Assembly (NCBI GenBank): GCA_002838945.1
Contig: PGXB01000014.1
Coordinates: 1-64,000 of the forward strand
Origin: a candidate division Zixibacteria bacterium HGW-Zixibacteria-1
GTDB lineage: Bacteria > Zixibacteria > MSB-5A5 > GN15 > PGXB01
Length of the DNA: 64,000 nt
Direction of reading: 5' to 3'
Shown: positions 7,991 to 15,996 of the stretch, piece after piece
How positions within the stretch are numbered: position 1 is the stretch's first letter
Layout: each line of letters opens with the position of its first letter
Position numbers and translations under genes: made by a program
Notes under the pieces: generated by a model
What the model saw: only the letters and a program-made list of their open reading frames with translations
What the model was told of the DNA's origin: nothing
Database searches by the model: none

Positions 7991-9046
7991 TCAATACCTT
8001 CTCGCCAAACTCTCGCCCGTCTCTTTGCTGAACAGATGAACTTTGTCGGGGATGATGGAAAATTTGATGTTGTCGTCCGGCTTGAATTTGCCCGGTTCGG
8101 CCACCAGCGTGATATCCCGGTCGATATACCGGGCGGTGATTATCGAGCGGTCGCCGAGATACTCCACCGTCCTGATGGTGGCGTGGTATCTTCCTTCGGG
8201 GTCGATCATGATATCCTCGGGGCGGATACCGACAATAATCTCCTGCGAGGCATAATCGGACGGCACGAACACCTGCGATATCCGAAACGGCTTGATCTGC
8301 CCTTCGGTAATCCATCCCTCGACCAGGTTGATTTTTGGTGACCCGATAAACGAGGCTACAAAAGTATCGGCCGGCCTGTTGTACACCTCATCGACCGTCC
8401 CGATCTGCCTGACATGCCCATCCTTGATGACCACCAGCCGGTCGGCCATGGTCAGCGCTTCGGTCTGGTCATGGGTGACATAAACCGTCGTCACTCCCAG
8501 ATTTTTCTGCAGCTCGACCAGCTCGCGGCGCATCCGTGTCCGCAGGTCGGCATCGAGATTTGACAGCGGCTCATCGAGCAAAAACAGATCCGGCTTGCGG
8601 ATAATGGCCCGCCCCAGCGCCACGCGCTGCCTCTGCCCGCCGGACAGCTTGGCCGGATGGTCATCCAGCCGGTCCGAGAGCCCCAACAGCGTCGCCGTGG
8701 CCAGCACTCGATCCTTGATCTCCTTGCGATCCATTTTGGCGATCTTGAGCGGGAAAGCCAGGTTCTGCTCGACTGTCATATGCGAATAGAGAGCGTAATT
8801 CTGAAAAACCAGCGCCACGTTGCGTTTGCGCGGCGGCAGGCGGTCGGCGCGGTTGGAACCGATCCAGATCTCACCCGTGTCGGGCGTTTCGAGCCCGGCG
8901 ATAATCCGCAGAAGGGTCGATTTGCCGCATCCGGAGGGCCCCAGCACCACCACCAGCTCACCGTCGTTGGTATCGAGATTTATATTGTGAAGAATCTGCT
9001 TATCCGCAAAGGACTTTTCGATGTTGATGACTTTGAGCTTCGGCAT
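7991..9046 (-). CDS. ABC importer ATPase, MalK/UgpC/MsmK type
   Basis: The 351-residue protein has Walker A G-P-S-G-C-G-K-S-T (36-44), signature L-S-G-G-Q (134-138), Walker B L-F-L-L-D-E (154-159), H-loop H192 and a C-terminal OB/TOBE region that includes the V-G-I-R-P-E-D signature of carbohydrate-importer ATPases. These subunits power CUT1-type sugar or glycerol-phosphate importers. No permease or binding-protein genes adjoin it, so it may be a shared ATPase serving importers elsewhere. It lies 18 bases downstream of recF on the same strand and may be read from the same transcript. Confidence 0.85.
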   Translation of the reverse strand: MPKLKVINIEKSFADKQILHNINLDTNDGELVVVLGPSGCGKSTLLRIIAGLETPDTGEIWIGSNRADRLPPRKRNVALVFQNYALYSHMTVEQNLAFPLKIAKMDRKEIKDRVLATATLLGLSDRLDDHPAKLSGGQRQRVALGRAIIRKPDLFLLDEPLSNLDADLRTRMRRELVELQKNLGVTTVYVTHDQTEALTMADRLVVIKDGHVRQIGTVDEVYNRPADTFVASFIGSPKINLVEGWITEGQIKPFRISQVFVPSDYASQEIIVGIRPEDIMIDPEGRYHATIRTVEYLGDRSIITARYIDRDITLVAEPGKFKPDDNIKFSIIPDKVHLFSKETGESLARRY

Positions 9047-9064
9047 AGCCCCAATATAGCCATT

Positions 9065-10156
9065 TTATTCCGGGAAAACATCCCCATTTTCGATTTTGAA
9101 CCGCCGCGCCCGGGCCAGCAGCGTTGCCGGTATCTCGGAGGCTGAAGTCAGAAAAATCTGCCCGAACTCGCCGAACAACTCCACCAGCATTTCCTTGCGG
9201 CCGGGATCAAGCTCCGCGAAAATTTCATCCAGCAGAAGCACCGGTTTCACACCGCGCACTTTCCTGAGATAATCGAATACCGCCAGCTTGAGCGACACCG
9301 CCGAGGTTCGCAGCTCCCCCTGCGAGCCATGGGAGCGGGCCGGGAGATTTCTGATGCTGAAATCGATATCGTCGCGATGCGGGCCAACCATTGCCGTTTG
9401 CATGGCTCTCTCGCGCTCGTGATAACGCCTAAGTTTGGCGGCGAAATGATCCTGTATGCCCGTCTCGCTCCAGTCGTCATTATCGATTCTGACTGACGGC
9501 TTATATTCCAGGCTGAGATTTTGTCCGCGCGATATCACCGCATAATTTTTTGCGGCGCTCTCGGCGATGGCATCAAGATATGCCTTTCTCGCCAGCATGA
9601 TATTACAGCCGTACTTTATCAGGAGATCATCATACGGTGTTTCACCGGCATTGTTTTCCTGCTTCAGGTAAGCATTTTTCTGGGCCAGCACTTTCTGATA
9701 ATCGATCAGGTCGGCCATATATTTTTTCGATGCCTGCGAGAGATAAATATTCACGAACTCGCGGCGATTCGACGGCGGCCCGGAAAGCAGCTCGATATCT
9801 TCCGGCGCAGTTGATACGACGGTGCAGGTTTCGAAAAGCTCGGATGCCCGCGCGGATATTTTGTCGATGGTTATTTTTTTTCGTCCGCCCGATTGATAGG
9901 CCACGGCCAGTTCATGCATCCGTCCCGACAGATCGATCTCCCCTTCGAGACGATAGTATTCGGCGCCCTCGGTCAGCATCACCGAATCGGTGACCCCTCG
10001 CGGCGAGCGGGCCAGCATCAGCACAAAGACCGCTTCGAGAAGATTGGTCTTGCCGGCGCCGTTTTTGCCGTAAAAAACATTGACACCATCCGAAAATTCA
10101 ATTCGGGTGGTGCCAAGATTTCTAAAGAAGTTTAATTCGATACTTTTTACAAGCAT
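9065..10156 (-). CDS. recF: DNA replication and repair protein RecF
   Basis: The 363-residue protein is an SMC-like ATPase with Walker A G-K-N-G-A-G-K-T-N at 30-38, the signature segment G-S-Q-G-E-L-R-T near 280 and Walker B/D-loop L-L-L-D-E-I-F-A-E-L-D-P near 303. RecF loads RecA at single-strand gaps with RecO and RecR. The start ATG shares one base with the dnaN stop (TGATG), so translation is coupled. The order dnaA-dnaN-recF is the classic arrangement at bacterial origins. Confidence 0.95.
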   Translation of the reverse strand: MLVKSIELNFFRNLGTTRIEFSDGVNVFYGKNGAGKTNLLEAVFVLMLARSPRGVTDSVMLTEGAEYYRLEGEIDLSGRMHELAVAYQSGGRKKITIDKISARASELFETCTVVSTAPEDIELLSGPPSNRREFVNIYLSQASKKYMADLIDYQKVLAQKNAYLKQENNAGETPYDDLLIKYGCNIMLARKAYLDAIAESAAKNYAVISRGQNLSLEYKPSVRIDNDDWSETGIQDHFAAKLRRYHERERAMQTAMVGPHRDDIDFSIRNLPARSHGSQGELRTSAVSLKLAVFDYLRKVRGVKPVLLLDEIFAELDPGRKEMLVELFGEFGQIFLTSASEIPATLLARARRFKIENGDVFPE

Positions 10157-11268
10157 CAGTCAGCAAGCCTTAACGGCATAATCAGACAGAGAAACTGTTC
10201 CTTCGGGATATCGGGTGAATAGATAACGCCCGCGGAAACCGCATTCGACAGACCGAATATTACTTCGTCACTGTCCATTTTGCCGAGAATTTCGCTCACA
10301 TAAGTGGCGTTATAGCCAAGTTCAAGAGCCTCGCCGGCATACTCACACGGAATCGTTTCCTTGCCTTCGCCACCGACATCGGCGTTGGTCGTTGAGATCG
10401 TCAGAGCGTTTCCCTTCAAAGAGAATTTGACCTGGTGCGTCAAAGAGTTGGACAATATCGCAATGCGCCTGACCGCTCCTGAAAGTTCATCTTTGGAAAT
10501 TGACATTGTTTTGTCGGTCTCGGAGGGGATAACCTGCTCATAATTCGGATATGGTCCCTCGATAAGACGTGAGGTCAGGATAATATCATCCAGGTTGAAA
10601 ATGATATTGTTTTCGCCGAAAATAACGCCGATCTCACCGTCGGACTCACTGATGAACTTCGGGATAATATTCAGAACCTTGGGCGGAATAATAATATCTT
10701 CGGAAACACCTTTGAGTTTGGAATTCTCCATAGAGATCTTGGCCAGGCGATGACCGTCGGTGGCCACCATGGTCATCATGTCACCTTTCGTGGACCAGAG
10801 AACACCATTGAGCGCCGGCCGCGTTTCATCCAGTGAACAGGCAAAGGTCGTCTTTTTGATCATCGTGACAAAATCGGAACCTTCAATTTTTATCTGCTTC
10901 TTGGTATTAACAACCGGTAGTTTAGGGAAATCTTCAGCGGTGGCACAGGCTATTTTGTAGGAACCATTGGGAACTTTGATCTCGACTCGACTGGCAGTTC
11001 CTTCAAATGTTATTTCCGATTCGGGCAATTCCTTGATGATATCGAATAATATTCTACCCGGAAGGACCGCAATTCCTTTTTTGGCCACGGCACAATCGAA
11101 AGTCGCCGTTATTGACACCTCAAGATCGGTTGCCGAAATTTTTAACTTATCCTCAAGAGCCTCGAAAATGACATTCGATAAAATCGGTAAAGTCGATTTA
11201 GTTGGAACTACCTGCAATACAGATTGAAGATATCCGCTCAGCCTCGATTTAGATAGGTTGAACTTCAT
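10156..11268 (-). CDS. dnaN: DNA polymerase III sliding clamp (beta subunit)
   Basis: The 370-residue length fits a beta clamp with three repeated domains. The recognisable segments are the N-terminal M-K-F-N-L-S-K-S, the central A-T-D-G-H-R-L-A-K segment and the C-terminal M-P-L-R-L motif. The dimeric ring tethers the replicative polymerase. The ATG at 11268 has a GGAGG site upstream. It sits between dnaA and recF on one strand; the AT-rich gap to dnaA holds DnaA boxes. Confidence 0.96.
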   Translation of the reverse strand: MKFNLSKSRLSGYLQSVLQVVPTKSTLPILSNVIFEALEDKLKISATDLEVSITATFDCAVAKKGIAVLPGRILFDIIKELPESEITFEGTASRVEIKVPNGSYKIACATAEDFPKLPVVNTKKQIKIEGSDFVTMIKKTTFACSLDETRPALNGVLWSTKGDMMTMVATDGHRLAKISMENSKLKGVSEDIIIPPKVLNIIPKFISESDGEIGVIFGENNIIFNLDDIILTSRLIEGPYPNYEQVIPSETDKTMSISKDELSGAVRRIAILSNSLTHQVKFSLKGNALTISTTNADVGGEGKETIPCEYAGEALELGYNATYVSEILGKMDSDEVIFGLSNAVSAGVIYSPDIPKEQFLCLIMPLRLAD

Positions 11269-11539
11269 TTATGATTTCCTCCGACATTGTTATACACAAC
11301 TAATAGATATTATTCTTTCTATATATATATAATATATAATAATAATAATGCCTGTTGGTATGTTAATAATTCTGTTTTCATCCGTCTTAGGTGTTCGTTT
11401 TCAAAAACTTATCTACTCCTGAAAAGGATAGCCTCTTTGAGTATAGGATGTCAACAAAAGTTTTTAATCTTGTCTCTTTTCCACAACTTAAATTTCTCAA
11501 CATTTCGAACACCGGTTAAACCACCGCTTATTGACAGCC
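11269..11539. other. dnaA-dnaN intergenic region, putative second half of the origin
   Basis: This AT-rich gap has a perfect DnaA box TTATACACA at 11290-11298 and near-boxes TGTTAATAA (11361-11369, opposite strand, one mismatch) and TTTTCCACA (11477-11485). Between them is an alternating AT run (about 11320-11340) leading into a TAA-repeat ending near 11349, a good candidate for unwinding. Read from the box at 11361 the TAA repeat resembles the AAT-type DnaA-trio pattern. This is a pattern argument only. Confidence 0.55.
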
Positions 11540-12907
11540 TTAAGCCAGCAGGGCCGCCTCGAGATTATTTATTTTTTCTCTGAAATCGTAGTCGTTTTCA
11601 ATTCTTTTGGCGATCATTTCGCAGGCATGAATGACTGTGGAATGATCGCGCCCGCCGAAAGCCTCACCGACACTTTTCAGCGAAAAAGCGGTCAGCTTTC
11701 TTGAAAGATACATGGCTACCTGGCGGGCCAGAGCTATTTGGGATGTTTTTTTCTTGGCCGTCATCATGGCCGGATCTGTCCTGAAAATCTCCGCCGTTTT
11801 CTTCTGAATTTCCGTGATGGAAATTTCTCTTTTGGGGCGGACAATCTCTTTTCCGAGAACACGTTCGGCAAAGTGGCGGTCTATTTCAGTCTTTTCCAGC
11901 GAAGCATAGGCCAGCAGTTTGGTCAAACACCCTTCCAGTTCGCGAACGTTGCTGGTGACATTGTCGGCGATAAAATAAAGAACATCCTCAGGAATCAGGA
12001 CCTTTTCCTGGTCGGTATGTTTTCTGAGAATGGCAATTCTCGACTCAAGATCGGGCGGCTGCAAGTCAGCCACCAGGCCGGATGAAAACCGTGACAGCAG
12101 CCTTTCTTCGAGACCTTTAATATCCCGCGGATGACGGTCCGAAGTGAGGACCACTTGCTTTCCGGAGTGAAAGAGATCATTGAAGGTGTGAAAGAATTGC
12201 TCCTGGGTTGATTCTTTTCCGGAAAAGAACTGAACGTCATCGATCAACAGAATATCAGCCGAACGATACAATGATGTGAAGTCGGTTATCTTCCCGGTGG
12301 AAACGGCATTAATGAAGTCGGAGGTGAATTTTTCGGATGTGGCATAAACAATTTTCTTGTTGGGCGATTGCTCCTGGGCAAAATGCCCGACGGCCTGTAC
12401 AAGATGCGTCTTGCCGAGCCCGGTTCCACCGTATATCAACAGCGGATTATATGGTGTTTTCCCCGGAGCCTCCGCGACCGCAACGGCGGCGGCATGCCCG
12501 AATTGGTTGAATTTTCCGACGACAAAATTATCGAATCGAAAACGTTCATTCAGCGGATAATCCAGCCGTGAATTTTGCGGTGCGGGCGCCGGCGTTCTGA
12601 CAGGATTGAAGTTAATCTCGGTCTGTGAGTCAAAATCCGACGGATTACTGATTTCAAAAATGAAGTCAATACTTTTTCCGGCAACTTCCCGGATAGCTTC
12701 GGAAATAAGATCGGAGTATCGGTCGGAGAGCCAGTCGGCGACAAATTGATTGGGTACTGTTACAATAATTGATGATGCGTTTGAATCGTATGCACCCCTG
12801 GTATACTTGAACCATGTACTAAAGGAATGTTTCTTGACGCGAAGCGACATGTAGTCCAGACAGTTCTCCCACATTTTCTGGTATTCCGAAATATTGGTAA
12901 TCGTCAT
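11540..12907 (-). CDS. dnaA: Chromosomal replication initiator DnaA
   Basis: The 455-residue AAA+ protein has an N-terminal domain with W-x-x-C-L-D-Y / S-F-S-T-W-F, a proline-rich linker near residues 100-115, Walker A G-G-T-G-L-G-K-T-H (160-168), Walker B L-L-I-D-D (220-224), and the domain IV DnaA signature G-R-D-H-S-T-V-I-H-A near 419-428, which contacts DnaA boxes. I chose ATG 12907 because it gives the usual N-terminus; the frame extends to TTG 12934 and has another ATG at 12919. The purine-rich GGGGGGAGGA lies unusually close to 12907, so the exact start is uncertain. Confidence 0.95.
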   Translation of the reverse strand: MTITNISEYQKMWENCLDYMSLRVKKHSFSTWFKYTRGAYDSNASSIIVTVPNQFVADWLSDRYSDLISEAIREVAGKSIDFIFEISNPSDFDSQTEINFNPVRTPAPAPQNSRLDYPLNERFRFDNFVVGKFNQFGHAAAVAVAEAPGKTPYNPLLIYGGTGLGKTHLVQAVGHFAQEQSPNKKIVYATSEKFTSDFINAVSTGKITDFTSLYRSADILLIDDVQFFSGKESTQEQFFHTFNDLFHSGKQVVLTSDRHPRDIKGLEERLLSRFSSGLVADLQPPDLESRIAILRKHTDQEKVLIPEDVLYFIADNVTSNVRELEGCLTKLLAYASLEKTEIDRHFAERVLGKEIVRPKREISITEIQKKTAEIFRTDPAMMTAKKKTSQIALARQVAMYLSRKLTAFSLKSVGEAFGGRDHSTVIHACEMIAKRIENDYDFREKINNLEAALLA

Positions 12908-13910
12908 TCCTCCCCCCATTCTAAGAGAATTCAAGGATTTTGATCCTGTGAAATCACTTTTGTCTAGGAATAATATATAGGTGTGAAAAAAGCATGTTTG
13001 AATTTACGATCCATGTTATGGCGCATAAAGCTTTGTTTGTCATGGCGGTAAGGTTTCCTCTGGCAAAAAAATCAGCGCTGAAAACAGTTATCCATAATTT
13101 GTTAACATGCTCTTATTCAATAACTTCTAATAAACTCCAAATAAAGGTACAATAATTATGACGTCAAGGGTTCGAAGCTTAATTTTAAAAGATATTTTAA
13201 CTCGTTTAATTTCAAGAGATTATCAAAAAACCCCGAATTTGTCAATTTATAACGAGAATAATTTATCGACCTCAAAAAAATTGTTGAAAGTTGTAATGTA
13301 TATGGCATCAACAGGTACTGAGACTTTTGCGGTTTAACCTTCATTGTTTGCAAGACCGGGAACGCTTCTATGAATTGATGGATTATATTTTGGCTGCGGG
13401 CGCCGGAGGACGCCCCTGCCGATGAGAGAAAAGTACAGCATTTTATGTGGTTGCAAAAATAATGTTTTGGGTTCAATGAATACATGCTTGATGAGATCAG
13501 TTTCATTTCTTAAGTAATCAGGTTTCTCGCCCCGACGACCACATGTCCGACAGGGCAATTTAAAGTTCAGGATTCTCTCTTCATCGTGGATTTATCCACA
13601 CTTAGGCCACAATTGACAAAAAATTAATACCAATAAGCGCTTGCATCACAATAAGCAATGACAAGAGAAGAAAGTTATTCACATTTTTTTACTATTTTGT
13701 GATTTCAGGCAGGCCTGACCTAGCTTAATAGAATATAGCGACTCTCCGGGAATATCACCATAATATTTCGCAATAAATTATTCCAGACAAAATTATCTGT
13801 GAGACATCCGATTATGGAAGGGCTTTGTATTTGCTTTTTATTGCAATAATTTTTTTCGACAAAAAAAATTTTATTAAAAGTTGTAATGCCCTCTTGGAGA
13901 ACAGGTAGTA
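12908..13910. other. 1-kb gene-free AT-rich region upstream of dnaA, putative oriC
   Basis: No credible gene lies here. Perfect DnaA boxes (TTATNCACA) are TTATCCACA at 13592-13600 and TTATTCACA at 13675-13683; TTATCCATA at 13088-13096 has one mismatch. The 13592 box sits in a palindrome GTGGAT-TT-ATCCAC. The box at 13675 is followed by a T run and TACTATTTTG, similar to DnaA-trio sequence. AT-rich blocks lie at 13160-13300 and 13840-13885. Together with boxes on the other side of dnaA this fits a two-part origin. The box count is low, and no GC-skew calculation was possible. Confidence 0.6.
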
Positions 13911-14987
13911 CTATGGTTTAGTCGAGGCAACCTTCGATGCCAGTTCCAGGTAGTACCCCGATAATTCTTTGCTCTCTGATAGTGCAATCAGTTGTCCCGA
14001 ATCGGCAGCCTCGCGTATCTCGATTCTGATCGGAATTTCACCGATGAACGGAACTTTCAGATATTTGGCCAAATCCTTACCCCCGTCCTTACCGAAAATG
14101 TACTCCCGCCGGCCATTAGTCTCGTAATAAGCCATGTTTTCTATAACGCCGAGCACCGATAACTTAGTCTGCTCGGCCATCTTGGCAACCCGTCCGGCAG
14201 TATGCGACGCCAGCGGCTGCGGTGTCGTGATGACAAGCATTTCTGATTTGGGGAGCGCCTGTGCAATCGATATGGTGACATCACCTGTCCCTGGAGGAAG
14301 ATCAATAAGAAGGAAATCGAGTTTGTCCCACAGGACATCGGAAATAAATTGATTGATGGTTTTATGCAGAAGCGGACCGCGCCAGATGACCGGTGTGTTT
14401 TCGTCCACAAAAAAGCCGATTGATATTATCTGTATGCCATCCTTGGTAATAGGTACGATATGATCATCAATTGTGGTCGGCTGACCGCTCACCCCGAATA
14501 TCCTCGGGATCGAAAAACCATAGACATCGGCATCAAGAACGCCCACTTTATAGCCGAGCCTTTTCAGGGCCCCGGCCAGATTGCCTGTAACGGTCGATTT
14601 ACCTACTCCGCCCTTGCCCGAAGCGACACAAATAACGCGATCGGCAAAATCGCCGGCCACCGGCGCTTCCTTGCCGTGAGACGCCGCGTCAGCTTTATGA
14701 TCCTTGCCGTAAATTCTCTTCGCCAAATCCTTTCGCTGTTCCGGTGTCATCGTCCCCATCTTAACTTCAACCTGCTCCACGCCGGCGATTTCGGCCAGGG
14801 CGCCGCTGACATCTTCACTGATTTTTTTCTTCAGAGGGCAGCCCGGTATCGTCAGGGAGACTTCGACCGTAACTTTGCCGCCGTCGATATCCACCGCTTT
14901 AATCATATTCAGTTCGGTCAAAGACCGATTTAATTCAGGATCCTTGACCGTGCCAAGGGCTTCCATCACTTTGTTTTTATCTATCAT
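13911..14987 (-). CDS. mrp: Mrp/NBP35-family Fe-S carrier ATPase (ApbC)
   Basis: The 358-residue protein has an N-terminal MIP18/DUF59 domain (about 1-80, with P-G-C-P) and a ParA-like P-loop ATPase with deviant Walker A S-G-K-G-G-V-G-K-S-T at 123-132 and the L-D-A-D-V-Y-G and D-L-P-P-G-T-G-D segments. Family members usually transfer Fe-S clusters through a C-terminal C-P-x-C. Here that place reads E-N-M-A-Y-Y-E-T-N-G and the protein has only two cysteines, C50 and C120. Some family members lack the motif, so this may be a non-canonical carrier or a regulator. Confidence 0.9.
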   Translation of the reverse strand: MIDKNKVMEALGTVKDPELNRSLTELNMIKAVDIDGGKVTVEVSLTIPGCPLKKKISEDVSGALAEIAGVEQVEVKMGTMTPEQRKDLAKRIYGKDHKADAASHGKEAPVAGDFADRVICVASGKGGVGKSTVTGNLAGALKRLGYKVGVLDADVYGFSIPRIFGVSGQPTTIDDHIVPITKDGIQIISIGFFVDENTPVIWRGPLLHKTINQFISDVLWDKLDFLLIDLPPGTGDVTISIAQALPKSEMLVITTPQPLASHTAGRVAKMAEQTKLSVLGVIENMAYYETNGRREYIFGKDGGKDLAKYLKVPFIGEIPIRIEIREAADSGQLIALSESKELSGYYLELASKVASTKP

Positions 14988-15051
14988 AGCTTCACCTTAT
15001 TGCTTTGAGGTACTTATTATCTATAAATGCTGATATCACCGAATAGTCCAA

Positions 15052-15660
15052 TTATTGAGTGAAATCTTTTGGGATTTCATCATTATTTCTATCTGTTTCC
15101 GGTCTTACGGCCGGTTCTGTTTGATTGAGAAAAAGAAGAAAGATCAGCAGAATGATAACACCGATGGTTATTGATGCATCGGCAATGTTAAACACCCACC
15201 AGCGGTCGAAATGCAAACCGAACATGTTTATATCGAAAAAATCGAAGTCAAGGAAATCGACCACCTTGCCGAACCGAATACGATCTATGATGTTGCCGAC
15301 TGCGCCGCCCGCGACGGCCGCCATGGGCAACGAAATCAACAGATTGTGGCGATTGATGTAAATGAAATAAATAACGATCAAAAGAATGAGAAGTGACGAG
15401 ACCAAATAGAAGATACCGCTTCCGAAATCGGTCCCAAGGGCGCCACCCTTATTAAAAATCAGCTTTAGTTGGAAAAAAGTACCGAGAACCTGCCAGGGCT
15501 GGCCTTCAATGAGACGGCCAAGTGCATACAACTTAGTCAACTGGTCGGCTATAACCACTACCGCCAGAGTAAGTAACGGGATAAGCAGATGTCGTTTACT
15601 AACGCCGGCCAGTCTTGGCCTCCTCTTCACTTTCTTTACACTCAAGGCAGAGCCTGGCAT
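15052..15660 (-). CDS. lspA: Signal peptidase II (lipoprotein signal peptidase)
   Basis: The protein has four transmembrane helices and both aspartate motifs: G-G-A-V-G-N-I-I-D-R with V-D-F-L-D-F, and F-N-I-A-D-A-S-I. LspA cleaves prolipoproteins before the lipidated cysteine in the inner membrane; this window encodes several lipobox proteins. The frame opens at ATG 15660 and overlaps the DksA-like gene by 62 bases. The first 20 residues are basic and unlike other LspA proteins, so GTG 15630 or a nearby codon could be the real start. The C-terminal tail (N-Q-T-E-P onward) is a short hydrophilic extension. Confidence 0.93.
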   Translation of the reverse strand: MPGSALSVKKVKRRPRLAGVSKRHLLIPLLTLAVVVIADQLTKLYALGRLIEGQPWQVLGTFFQLKLIFNKGGALGTDFGSGIFYLVSSLLILLIVIYFIYINRHNLLISLPMAAVAGGAVGNIIDRIRFGKVVDFLDFDFFDINMFGLHFDRWWVFNIADASITIGVIILLIFLLFLNQTEPAVRPETDRNNDEIPKDFTQ

Positions 15661-15994
15661 GCGGAACCGCTTCCAGCCGGGCCTTCTGAATTTGTTTGCC
15701 GCAGGTTTGGCATTTTCCGAAGTCGCCTTTGCGAAGCCGTCTCAGGGCTTCATCGATGTGGTACAACAGGCGTCCCAACTTCGAGGCAAACATGAAGGCC
15801 TTCTCGCGCTCCATGTTATCAGTTCCCTGATCGGCCATATGATATGAATAGCTCGAGAGATCACCGGTGGCATCCTTGGTCGTGGCATCGCGTATTTCCT
15901 TGCTGCGCTTGAGCTGCTCCGCCAGTTCCTCTCTTTTCTTCAAGAGGAGCTTTTCATACTTTTCCAATTCGTCTTTTTTCATGGGTGCTCCCAA
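15599..15994 (-). CDS. DksA/TraR-family zinc-finger protein
   Basis: A coiled coil at about residues 8-40 is followed by the C4 zinc finger with C95, C98, C116 and C119. Length is 131; ATG 15982 is an alternative start giving M-K-K-D-E-L. DksA-type proteins enter the RNA polymerase secondary channel and modulate rRNA and stress promoters with ppGpp. The coiled-coil tip lacks an obvious D-x-x-D-x-A, so I leave the gene unnamed. It lies between ileS and lspA on the same strand, 2 bases after the ileS stop region. Confidence 0.88.
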   Translation of the reverse strand: MGAPMKKDELEKYEKLLLKKREELAEQLKRSKEIRDATTKDATGDLSSYSYHMADQGTDNMEREKAFMFASKLGRLLYHIDEALRRLRKGDFGKCQTCGKQIQKARLEAVPHARLCLECKESEEEAKTGRR

Positions 15995-15996
15995 TT

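Noticed and set aside
9046-10156. Promoter or gyrB expected next to recF
   Set aside because: No gyrB is present; recF is followed directly by a sugar-importer-type ATPase, so the standard dnaA-dnaN-recF-gyrB order is not completed in this window.
13156-13558. Two overlapping frames (116 and 74 codons) in the region upstream of dnaA
   Set aside because: They fall in AT-rich origin-like DNA, have no ribosome site and no recognisable content.
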